NCBI GenBank assembly: GCA_038245795.1
Contig: JBBRSC010000004.1
Location: forward strand, 1-30,576
DNA: 30,576 bases
Direction of reading: 5' to 3'
From: JBBRSC01 sp038245795
Lineage (GTDB): Bacteria; Actinomycetota; Acidimicrobiia; Acidimicrobiales; Microtrichaceae
Part shown: positions 13,222 to 20,581 of the stretch, piece after piece
How positions within the stretch are numbered: the first letter of the stretch is position 1
Layout: every line of letters starts with the position of its first letter
The notes under the pieces: model-generated
Database searches by the model: none
What the model was told of the DNA's origin: nothing
What the model saw: the letters and a program-made list of their open reading frames with translations, nothing else
Position numbers and translations under genes: made by a program

Positions 13222-15075
13222 ATGTTGTTGGATCGAATCAAATCGCCCGCTGATGTCCGTCGCCTGGATCATCAAGCGTTGAAGGTCCTCGCCGAGGAGA
13301 TCCGCGAGGTCATCATCGACCGTGTCACCACGAGCGGCAGCGGTCATCTCGGATCGAATCTCGGGATCGTCGAACTCACGCTGGCGCTGCACCGAGTCTT
13401 CGATTCCCCCCACGACACGCTGCTCTTCGACACCGGACATCAGACCTACGTCCACAAACTGATCACCGGTCGGGCCGGCGACTTCGAGACACTTCGGAAG
13501 AAGGGCGGGCTCTCCGGGTATCCCAGCCGATCCGAGTCCCCCCACGACGTCATCGAGAACAGCCATGCCTCGACCGTGCTCAGCTATGCGTACGGGCTGG
13601 CAACGGCGCAGGAGCTCGCTGGTGGGCCACAACATCGCATTGTGGCCGTGATCGGCGACGGTGCGTTGACCGGCGGCATGGCCTACGAGGGGCTCAACAA
13701 TCTGGGCCACTCCGGGCGCAACGTGGTGATCGTCCTCAACGACAACGGTCGCTCCTACGCTCCGACGGTCTCCCGCCTGTCCGAGAGCCTCTCGAAACTG
13801 CGCGCCAACCCGATCTATCGACGCCAACAGGAACGCCTCGAACGTGTGGTGGGCGACGTTCCCAGGGTCGGTCGCTATCTCGGTCAGGGACTCGACGGCG
13901 CCAAGGCAGCGCTGCGGGAGATGTTCGAACCTCCGGCATTTTTCGAGGATCTCGGGGTCGGCTACCTGGGCCCCCTCGATGGCCATGACATCCCCGCGCT
14001 CGAACGAGCGCTCACCAACGCAACCAATATGGGCGGACCGATCGTGGTGCACGTCATCACCCAGAAGGGTCGTGGATACGCCCCAGCCGTGAATGACGAG
14101 ATCAAGAACATGCACGACGTCTCGGAGCTGAAGCCCGGCTCCTTCACCGCTGCGTTCTCAGAAGCGATCGTGACCGAAGGCGAGGCCCGTCCCGAACTCG
14201 TCGCCATGACCGCCGCCATGCCCGACTCCACTGGGCTGCTCCCATTCGGCGCGAAGTTCCCCGATCGACTCATCGATGTCGGAATCGCCGAACAACACGC
14301 TGTGACATCGGCGGCCGGCATGGCAATGGGTGGGTTGCGGCCGGTCTTTGCCGTGTACTCGACGTTCCTCACCAGAGCCTTCGATCAGCTCAACCTTGAT
14401 GTCGGCCTCCACGGACAGCCGGTCGTGCTCGTACTCGATCGGGCCGGAGTCACCGGTGACGATGGCGCCTCGCACCATGGGCTGTTGGACATGGTGCTGT
14501 GCACAAAGGTGCCCGGCATGACCTCGTTCGCTCCATCGAGCTACCGGGAAGTCGGCCAGATGTTGCACGATGCGTTGGAGCTGTGCACCGATGGGCCCTC
14601 CTCCATCCGCTTCCCGAAAACCATGCCACCACCAGCAACCGACGACGACTGCGGATCGGGTCTGTCCGCCCGTCGGGTTCAGGTGGGTTCCGAGATCTGT
14701 CTCATCGGGGTCGGCAAGATGTTGGCTGTGGCCCGCGCCGCCGCCGAGCGCCTCTCAGCCAATGGCGATACGGCAACGGTCTGGGACCCGCGGGTCATCA
14801 CGCCGCTCGATCCCGAGATGCTGCACGACGCTGCGCGCCATCAACTCGTGATCACGATCGAGGACGGACTGCGCGACGGCGGCGTGGGAGCGGCCATCGC
14901 CGACGCCCTTCGTGACCTCGCGCCGGTCGGCGGTCCATCGGTACGCGTCCTGGGCGTGCCGAGCGTCTACCTGCCCCACGGCTCACCCGACACCATTCTC
15001 GGCGAGCTGGGACTCGACGCCGATGGCGTCGTGTCCGAAGTCTCGGCCTGGAAACGCGTCAGCGCGTCCAGCTGA
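13222..15075 (+). CDS. dxs: 1-deoxy-D-xylulose-5-phosphate synthase
   Basis: A 617-residue thiamine-diphosphate enzyme that condenses pyruvate and glyceraldehyde-3-phosphate in the first step of the MEP isoprenoid pathway in the cytosol. Clear landmarks are TSGSGHLGSNLG (His42), FDTGHQTYVHK, the ThDP/Mg motif IGDGALTGG (144-152) to LNDN (172-175), DIPALERAL and VVHVITQKGRGY at the domain boundary, DVGIAEQHAVTSAAGMA (with the catalytic-type Glu), and DRAGVTGDDGASHHG in the pyrimidine domain. The length is normal for the family. The ATG has GAGGAAG three bases before it and follows the membrane-protein gene by 12 bases. The gene ends AGC TGA inside an inverted repeat shared with the convergent Nfu gene. 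Confidence 0.97.
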   Translation: MLLDRIKSPADVRRLDHQALKVLAEEIREVIIDRVTTSGSGHLGSNLGIVELTLALHRVFDSPHDTLLFDTGHQTYVHKLITGRAGDFETLRKKGGLSGYPSRSESPHDVIENSHASTVLSYAYGLATAQELAGGPQHRIVAVIGDGALTGGMAYEGLNNLGHSGRNVVIVLNDNGRSYAPTVSRLSESLSKLRANPIYRRQQERLERVVGDVPRVGRYLGQGLDGAKAALREMFEPPAFFEDLGVGYLGPLDGHDIPALERALTNATNMGGPIVVHVITQKGRGYAPAVNDEIKNMHDVSELKPGSFTAAFSEAIVTEGEARPELVAMTAAMPDSTGLLPFGAKFPDRLIDVGIAEQHAVTSAAGMAMGGLRPVFAVYSTFLTRAFDQLNLDVGLHGQPVVLVLDRAGVTGDDGASHHGLLDMVLCTKVPGMTSFAPSSYREVGQMLHDALELCTDGPSSIRFPKTMPPPATDDDCGSGLSARRVQVGSEICLIGVGKMLAVARAAAERLSANGDTATVWDPRVITPLDPEMLHDAARHQLVITIEDGLRDGGVGAAIADALRDLAPVGGPSVRVLGVPSVYLPHGSPDTILGELGLDADGVVSEVSAWKRVSASS

Positions 15076-15130
15076 CCCACAACCGCTTCAGAGCGAGGGC
15101 ACACCGACGCCTGGGGGGTTCGGTCAGCTG
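15069..15130. terminator. Bidirectional hairpin embedding the dxs and nfu stop codons
   Basis: CAGCTGACC (15069-15077) pairs perfectly with GGTCAGCTG (15122-15130). After a small asymmetric bulge, AACC (15081-15084) pairs with GGTT (15117-15120). The intervening 32 bases contain a small CGCT-TCAG-AGCG hairpin. Each long arm contains one stop codon (15073-15075 on plus, 15124-15126 on minus). It plausibly terminates both transcripts, though it is weaker than the hairpin at 10140. Confidence 0.6.
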
Positions 15131-15831
15131 TAGAAGGGGTTCTCGCCAGCGGTGTGATCGGTGGCGTCGACCACCTCGGTGACCTCGACAATGGCGTCGC
15201 GGATGGCACGGTCGATGCCCTCGGTCAACGTCATGCGGCTCATCGAACACCCTTGGCAGCCTCCGCCCATGGTGATGTACACCTTGGAGTCGTCGTCGAC
15301 GCCGATCAGGGTCGCAAAGCCACCATGGGCCGCCAGCGACGGGTTGATCGATGCCTCGAGCAACTGCTCGACCTTCTCAGCGATGGTTCCCTCGAGTTTG
15401 AGGTCCACCCCGGCGAGCGGATTCGGGCGGTTCGGGTTGCGGATGACTAGTCCACCCTGGCCATTCGAACGCGGCACGTCGAGGACGGCGCCGCGGAGCT
15501 GCTCAACACTCGCCTCCGGCACGATCACTTTGATGTCACCGATGACGTCGACGATGTCGGTGTCGAGGGCCGCGGACAGCTCATCGAATGACAGGTCGTA
15601 GGTGTACTCGGGACCCTTGACACCGGTGATCTCGATCCGCAGTCCGAGGAGCTCCGGATCGGGTTCTTCGGCACGGATCGACAGCACCGCTTCCATCGCC
15701 GCCGCCGAGACCTCGATGACCGGGGTCGCGGGTGCGGGCCCGGCATGGGGGGCCACGGGCGCAGCAATGGGTGAGGTCTTCTCTGTCGATCCGGTGTCCA
15801 ACGTGTCAGTTGGGGTGTCCGTTGCGCTCAT
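15124..15831 (-). CDS. Nfu/NifU-type iron-sulfur scaffold protein with degenerate A-type domain
   Basis: A 235-residue protein with three parts: a low-complexity Ala/Pro/Thr N-terminus (1-40); a domain like the A-type carrier (HesB/IscA) fold (about 40-115), with LGLRIEITGVKGPEYTYDLSF but without the Cys ligands; and an Nfu domain (about 150-220) with AAHGGFATLIGV and the cluster-binding motif GGGCQGCSMS (Cys192 and Cys195). This layout is that of NfuA, which passes 4Fe-4S clusters to apoproteins, including those of the MEP enzymes IspG and IspH; that is interesting next to dxs. I chose the ATG at 15831 because GGAG lies nine bases before it. A GTG 15 bases upstream is possible but has no such site. 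The gene is convergent with dxs. Confidence 0.9.
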   Translation of the reverse strand: MSATDTPTDTLDTGSTEKTSPIAAPVAPHAGPAPATPVIEVSAAAMEAVLSIRAEEPDPELLGLRIEITGVKGPEYTYDLSFDELSAALDTDIVDVIGDIKVIVPEASVEQLRGAVLDVPRSNGQGGLVIRNPNRPNPLAGVDLKLEGTIAEKVEQLLEASINPSLAAHGGFATLIGVDDDSKVYITMGGGCQGCSMSRMTLTEGIDRAIRDAIVEVTEVVDATDHTAGENPFYS

Positions 15832-15960
15832 CTTCGGCTTCTCCACTCAGACCATCGGTGTCGGGTCACGGTCATCGATCTGGCTCCCATGATCTCATGT
15901 CGCCCAGAACTCCACACAACGCCTGACCATCGGACCTGATTCCATCCCACGCACAACACC

Positions 15961-15986
15961 GACGTGACACCGGCCACAGCCACGTC
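15961..15986. terminator. Weak hairpin downstream of the SDR gene
   Basis: GACGTG (15961-15966) pairs with CACGTC (15981-15986) around a 14-base loop, 22 bases beyond the SDR stop on the minus strand and upstream of the nfu start. It is the only inverted repeat I see in this intergenic region. It may end the hydrolase-ABC-F-SDR operon, but the stem is short. Confidence 0.3.
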
Positions 15987-16008
15987 TGCAGATCGTGAAA
16001 CAGGAGGC

Positions 16009-16767
16009 TCACGCGCCGCCGTCGACCTCGATCCGTTGGCCGGTCACGTATCGTGCGGCCGGCGAACAGAGGAATGCGACAACGTCGGCGACCTCCTCGG
16101 GTTGACAGACATGGCCCAGCGGCATGCTCGGATCGAGCTGCGAGATGTCGTCGGAGCCCATCACGGCCGCTGCCAGCCGCTGTCCCATATCGGTGTCGAC
16201 GAGACCGGGTGCCACCACGTTGACATGGATTCCGTGTCGGACCTCTTCCTTGGCCAACGTCATGGCCAATGCTTCCATGGCGGCCTTGCCCATGTTGTAG
16301 GGCCCACCGCGTGCGGAGAGCAGACGGGTTGCCACCGATGAGATGAACACCACGTCGCCACGCTCCGCCTCGCGCATCGATCCGAGCACCGCACGGGTCA
16401 GCTCATGGGGGCCCAGAGCATGGGTTCGGACGACCCGCTCGAGCTCGTCAGGTTCGGTTCGAAGAACCGAACCGCCTCGACTGGCGATCCCGGCGTTGTG
16501 GACCAACAGATCAATCGACCCAAAGGCTTCGAGGGCCTGTTCGCCGAGGCGGCGACACTCGTCGGTTTCCGCGATGGACGCTGCAATGGCGACGGATCGT
16601 CGACCCATTGCTTCGATCTCGGCGACCACAGCGTCAGCTGACGCTCGGTCGCGCCGATAGTTCACGATCACGTCAGCGCCGTCCGACGCCAACCGTCGCG
16701 CGATCGCAGCCCCCAGTCCTCGGCTCGATCCCGTCACCAAGGCACAGCGTCCCGCCAGATCGTTCAC
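16009..16767 (-). CDS. Short-chain dehydrogenase/reductase (FabG-like)
   Basis: A 252-residue classical SDR. The cofactor motif TGSSRGLG (12-19) is followed by NYRRDRA, where the basic residues after the second strand favour NADP(H). The NAG motif (91-93), VVFISSVA with the catalytic-type Ser (143/144), and Tyr157-x3-Lys161 complete the active site. The C-terminal YVTGQRIEVDGG is typical of FabG-like 3-oxoacyl reductases and many other SDRs. The substrate is not predictable. The start is a GTG overlapping the ABC-F stop (GTGA), so the gene is translationally coupled to it as the last gene of a tight operon. Confidence 0.9.
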   Translation of the reverse strand: MNDLAGRCALVTGSSRGLGAAIARRLASDGADVIVNYRRDRASADAVVAEIEAMGRRSVAIAASIAETDECRRLGEQALEAFGSIDLLVHNAGIASRGGSVLRTEPDELERVVRTHALGPHELTRAVLGSMREAERGDVVFISSVATRLLSARGGPYNMGKAAMEALAMTLAKEEVRHGIHVNVVAPGLVDTDMGQRLAAAVMGSDDISQLDPSMPLGHVCQPEEVADVVAFLCSPAARYVTGQRIEVDGGA

Positions 16768-18551
16768 GACAACTCCAGTCCCCTCGCCTCCAGCTCGGCG
16801 GCAAGTTCGAGCCAGGTTTCCTCACGTCGTGCCAACTCGTCCACTGCGCCGGCAAGATCGTGCCCGAGCTCTCCGAGCCGCACATGATCAATGGTCGTCG
16901 TCAGTTCCTGTGTCAGGGCGTCATGACGGGCCTGGCACTCATCGAGAGCCCGTTGTGCGGCACGGATCTTGTTGCGGAGGGTCGACGGACTGACCGCACC
17001 GGTCTCCCGTGGCGGAACGAACGGAGGAGTTGCGCCAGCCGTGACACCTTTCGGGGTCTCGCGTCGAGGCTCCGCCAGCGTCATTCCGCCACCCTTGCGT
17101 CGACGACCCGCTCGCCGTTCGTCCTCCCAGCTCGCATATCCGCCGGGCCGTCGGGCTACCGTGCCACCCCCATCGAGCACCACCACATCGTCGACCACCC
17201 GCTCCAACAGCGCACGATCGTGGCTGACGACGACGACGGCGCCAGGAAACACCTCGCAGAAGTCCTCGAGCGCGCGGAGCGTATCGAGATCCAGGTCGTT
17301 GGTCGGTTCGTCGAGCAGCAACACGTTCGGTCGCTCGGCAAGGGTGAGAACCAGTTGGAGTCGCCGACGCTCTCCGCCCGACAGCGTTCCAATGGGTGCC
17401 CACTGGGCGTCGCCATCGAACCAGAACCGCTCCGCCAGCGCCGCGTCGTGATGATCTGGTTGGCGATTCGGACCAGCGATGGCATCACGGACCTTCATGG
17501 TCGGATCAAGATCGCGACCCAGCTGATCGAACATGGCCATCTGTACGGTGGTGCCCCATGTGACCGTCCCGACCAGCGGCGTCAATCTTCGGGCCATGAT
17601 GTCGAGCAACGTCGACTTGCCGGTGCCGTTGGCTCCGACGATGCCCAAGCGCTCGCGAGGATCGAGACGCAGTTCGACATCGGAGAACAACTGCCGACCA
17701 TCGAAGCCGTGTCCGACGCCCTCGAGTTCAATGACAACGTCGCCCAGGCGCGGGATCTCGACGAGGAAATCCAAATCGCCCTCACGAGCGGCTGCCTCGG
17801 CGCGTCCCTCGACGATGGCCGTGGCCGACGCGATCCGCGACTTCGATTTGGCGGTTCGCGCCGGCGCACCTCGACGGAGCCACGCCAACTCGGTCTTGGC
17901 CAGATTGCGCCGCACCTTCTCCGATTGCGCAGCTTGATCCTCGCGGTCGGCTCGATGCTCGAGCGCCGAGGCGTAGCCACCGTCGTGGACATAGGCCTTC
18001 CCGCGGTCGAGTTCGAGCACCCGCGTGGTCACCCGATCGAGCACATGACGATCGTGGGTCACCAACAGCAACGCCCCCTGGTGCGTGGACAGATGGTCCT
18101 CGACCCAGGCAATGGCATCGATGTCGAGGTGGTTGGTCGGTTCGTCCAGAACCAGCAGATCACAGGGCGTCGCCAACCCACGCGCCAGTGCCACCCGCTT
18201 TCGCTGACCGCCAGACAGGATCAGCGGTGACGCCTCCAACATGTCGCCCAGACCGAGTCGATCCAACACGGCGTCGCTTTCCCAGGATCCGCCCGCTGCC
18301 TCGTGCACGGTGTCGCCGGTGAGTGTCGGTTCCTGCGCCACAAAAGACACCCGGACATCGCGCCCGAAACGAACGCTGCCGGATTCGGGTTCGTCGATGC
18401 CTGCCAGGACTCGCATGAGGGTGGACTTGCCGCAGCCATTGATACCGATGATGCCCAGACGGTCTCCCGTGGAGATCGTGATCGAGAGATCGTGGAAAAG
18501 TGGGCGCCCTGGTCGACTGGCGGAGACGTTGTGTGCGCCGACCAGGATCAC
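16764..18551 (-). CDS. ABC-F family ATPase (Uup-like, with C-terminal coiled coil)
   Basis: A 595-residue soluble protein with two ABC domains and no membrane segments. Domain 1: Walker A GINGCGKS (36-43), signature LSGGQ (112-116), Walker B LLVLDEP with catalytic-type Glu137. The linker (about 190-255) is Arg/Lys-rich, as in ribosome-binding ABC-F proteins. Domain 2: GANGTGKS (306-313), LSGGE (390-394), LLLDEP (411-416). Residues 525-595 form a coiled coil like the Uup C-terminal domain. ABC-F proteins act on the ribosome (EttA, Uup, antibiotic-resistance types) and do not transport. The C-terminal coiled coil favours Uup; I see nothing that proves a resistance role. The start is GTG in a GTGA overlap with the upstream hydrolase, and the stop overlaps the SDR start. 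Confidence 0.93.
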   Translation of the reverse strand: MILVGAHNVSASRPGRPLFHDLSITISTGDRLGIIGINGCGKSTLMRVLAGIDEPESGSVRFGRDVRVSFVAQEPTLTGDTVHEAAGGSWESDAVLDRLGLGDMLEASPLILSGGQRKRVALARGLATPCDLLVLDEPTNHLDIDAIAWVEDHLSTHQGALLLVTHDRHVLDRVTTRVLELDRGKAYVHDGGYASALEHRADREDQAAQSEKVRRNLAKTELAWLRRGAPARTAKSKSRIASATAIVEGRAEAAAREGDLDFLVEIPRLGDVVIELEGVGHGFDGRQLFSDVELRLDPRERLGIVGANGTGKSTLLDIMARRLTPLVGTVTWGTTVQMAMFDQLGRDLDPTMKVRDAIAGPNRQPDHHDAALAERFWFDGDAQWAPIGTLSGGERRRLQLVLTLAERPNVLLLDEPTNDLDLDTLRALEDFCEVFPGAVVVVSHDRALLERVVDDVVVLDGGGTVARRPGGYASWEDERRAGRRRKGGGMTLAEPRRETPKGVTAGATPPFVPPRETGAVSPSTLRNKIRAAQRALDECQARHDALTQELTTTIDHVRLGELGHDLAGAVDELARREETWLELAAELEARGLELS

Positions 18552-20461
18552 GATGAGTGCGAGAGGCCCATGGCAGCAAGACGCTGGTCGAGCCAGGCAT
18601 TCAGCTCCGCAGTGGGTCGCGGCGACCCGAAGGACGTGTGCGTCAACAGCGCCTTCAAGAGATTGCCGTCCAGTTCGAACGTGGGGATCTGCGAGGCGCC
18701 GGTTCCATTGGCGGGCAGCGTATCGACATGGCGGGTGATCCCCGGCGTCGGCATGTAGGTCTCGCCAACGATCGGGAGTCCCATGAGCCGGATCTGGCGC
18801 TCGGACGATGCGTTCGGAACGATGCCATCGTCTCGGGCGTACACCAGAAAAAAGGGCGTCCCGTTGATGGCGATCCGGTCCAGCACGTTCACGTTGTCGG
18901 AGCGGTCCAGCATCATCCCAGCGGCCCCCAACAGCGCATGGGAGTCACCAGCGGTGGCCCCAGCTGGCACGACCTGCTCAAAGAGCGGCCAGATGAAGGA
19001 GTGGAAGATGGTGTCGATGATTCCGGTGCCGCCGACCTGGATGAATGCCCCATCGAGTTCGGGGGTCAGTGCCACGAACTCGGTCCCGAGAAATCCACCC
19101 ATCGAGGTCCCCTCGTAGATCACGTGGTGTGTGTCGAGGTCTGGTCGGCCGTCGCCCCACGAGCTCGTCAGCCAGTTGTTGATCGGCATGGTGTCGACGA
19201 CGCCGAAGTGCTGCTTGATGGCCATGAAGAGGCTGAGCTGATCGAGTTCACCCTGCAACGTCATCGACGCGATCCGCCCGAACGTCGACGGTTTGGTCAG
19301 CTCGAAGAGGTAGCCCGAATCGGTGTACGAGCGTGAGCCGTGGTTCGGAATATCGATACCGACGGTCGCTATTCCTCGGTCGGCGTTCTGCGACGAGACC
19401 GCCAACATGGTCTCCCGCGAGACCGAAATGCCGTGACCGTAGATCGCCACCGGAGCGCCCGCGGCGGACGCGGGGTACAGCGGCATCACCATCATGAAGT
19501 TGATCCACGTGGGATGCGACACGATCGCTTCACCCTTCGGGATCACCCCATCTGGATCACGGAAGTCGCTGATCTGTACCTCACCGGTCACCAGCTCAGC
19601 GCCACCGATGAGCGACGGGTTCACCCAGAGATTGCGGATCGGATGGTCGTCGCCGCGGACGATGCCCGCCATGCGGTCGACGTCGGCGGTGGCGTTGGCC
19701 TGGCTACGGATGACGAACGTCGTCGATGACAGCACGTGGGCCGATCCGACCGTCGGTACGAGGAGGTCAGTCTGGATCTGGAGCCGCCGGGCGCGAACCC
19801 GGCCGATGCGTGAGCGGGCATCCACAGGATCGAGGCCCGGCGCTGGGCGAAGGGCGACACCTCCGACACCGCGCAGGGAGTCGTTGATCACAGCGAGATA
19901 GCGGTGTCCGTAATCGAAACGATCGATGGGCACCGCTTCAATGATCTTGTTCCGGGCCCCGAGTCGCTCGGCGTCAGGGCTGACTCGAGCTCGCATTTTC
20001 ACCGTGGCGCCAGTGTCGAGATCGATCACCGCAAGCGCATGTCCACCATCGAGCGGCAAGGTCGTCGGGTCGATCTCATCGGCAAGTTCGAAGATCACGG
20101 GCGTGAGCACGCTGAAGCCATCAGCGCCGCCGTAGACCTCCTCAGGCGTCGCGCCGGGCCCGAACTGTTGGAGGATCTCGGGCGCGAGGATGTCGTCGGG
20201 CACATGGACCCGGTACTGCGTCGCTGACGTCGGATCGAAATCGAGATACCGCGACGACGGATAGGGCAGCAGACACGACGTGATCGCCTGCTGCGTGCAG
20301 GGTCGGCCGGTCTGGAGTGCCTGGACCTTCGGCCGTGGTGCCACTACCGCCGGCGAACCCGAGGGTGTGTCGGCCGGCGCAGTGGCCGCAACAACAACTG
20401 GTGACATCACGGTCACCGCCATCACGATCGCCACCTTCGACCAGATCCCCCCGACCACCAC
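18548..20461 (-). CDS. Large secreted alpha/beta hydrolase (lipase-like), paralogue of the lipoprotein at 23406
   Basis: A 637-residue protein. Residues 7-30 are a signal-peptide-like hydrophobic stretch ending near AATAPA, followed by a Pro/Ala-rich linker. The motif CLLPYPSSRYL (63-73) is a conserved entry motif also present in the paralogue (CLLPFPSNHFT). APVAIYGHGI (335-345) is the oxyanion-type strand, GTSMGG (451-456) the nucleophile elbow with Ser453, VYARDDGIVP (540-549) the acid region, and ITRHVD (575-580) a likely catalytic His. The N-terminal half is beta-rich. The layout resembles bacterial virulence-factor-type lipases such as VolA, but the substrate is unknown. The start is GTG at 20461, just before the signal peptide, with no clear ribosome-binding site. 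The stop overlaps the ABC-F start. The upstream acyltransferase ends 120 bases away, with a small hairpin between. Confidence 0.8.
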   Translation of the reverse strand: MVVGGIWSKVAIVMAVTVMSPVVVAATAPADTPSGSPAVVAPRPKVQALQTGRPCTQQAITSCLLPYPSSRYLDFDPTSATQYRVHVPDDILAPEILQQFGPGATPEEVYGGADGFSVLTPVIFELADEIDPTTLPLDGGHALAVIDLDTGATVKMRARVSPDAERLGARNKIIEAVPIDRFDYGHRYLAVINDSLRGVGGVALRPAPGLDPVDARSRIGRVRARRLQIQTDLLVPTVGSAHVLSSTTFVIRSQANATADVDRMAGIVRGDDHPIRNLWVNPSLIGGAELVTGEVQISDFRDPDGVIPKGEAIVSHPTWINFMMVMPLYPASAAGAPVAIYGHGISVSRETMLAVSSQNADRGIATVGIDIPNHGSRSYTDSGYLFELTKPSTFGRIASMTLQGELDQLSLFMAIKQHFGVVDTMPINNWLTSSWGDGRPDLDTHHVIYEGTSMGGFLGTEFVALTPELDGAFIQVGGTGIIDTIFHSFIWPLFEQVVPAGATAGDSHALLGAAGMMLDRSDNVNVLDRIAINGTPFFLVYARDDGIVPNASSERQIRLMGLPIVGETYMPTPGITRHVDTLPANGTGASQIPTFELDGNLLKALLTHTSFGSPRPTAELNAWLDQRLAAMGLSHSS

Positions 20462-20543
20462 GCTGGCTGAGGGTAACCATGTCGATGGTCAATGAACATT
20501 CGAAGGACCGGGGAGAAGTCTACGAGCGGGACTGGGAAGCGAC

Positions 20544-20569
20544 CTGTGCAGATCGCCTGTGAAGCACAG
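20544..20569. terminator. Small hairpin between the acyltransferase and hydrolase genes
   Basis: CTGTGC (20544-20549) pairs with GCACAG (20564-20569) around a 14-base loop, just after the acyltransferase stop at 20582 on the minus strand. A near-palindrome GATCGGCCGGTC overlaps the stop. It is a possible weak terminator separating the acyltransferase from the hydrolase operon. Confidence 0.35.
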
Positions 20570-20581
20570 TCGATCGGCCGG

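Noticed and set aside
15985..16005. parS-like half site CGTGAAACA near the SDR stop
   Set aside because: Only one half of the parS palindrome (consensus TGTTTCACGTGAAACA) is present; the other half does not match, and it is far from the ParA gene.
16608..18230. Long open frame of 540 codons on the plus strand
   Set aside because: It lies antisense to the ABC-F and SDR genes, whose motifs are certain. Its Arg/His/Pro-rich product is typical of the opposite strand of GC-rich genes.
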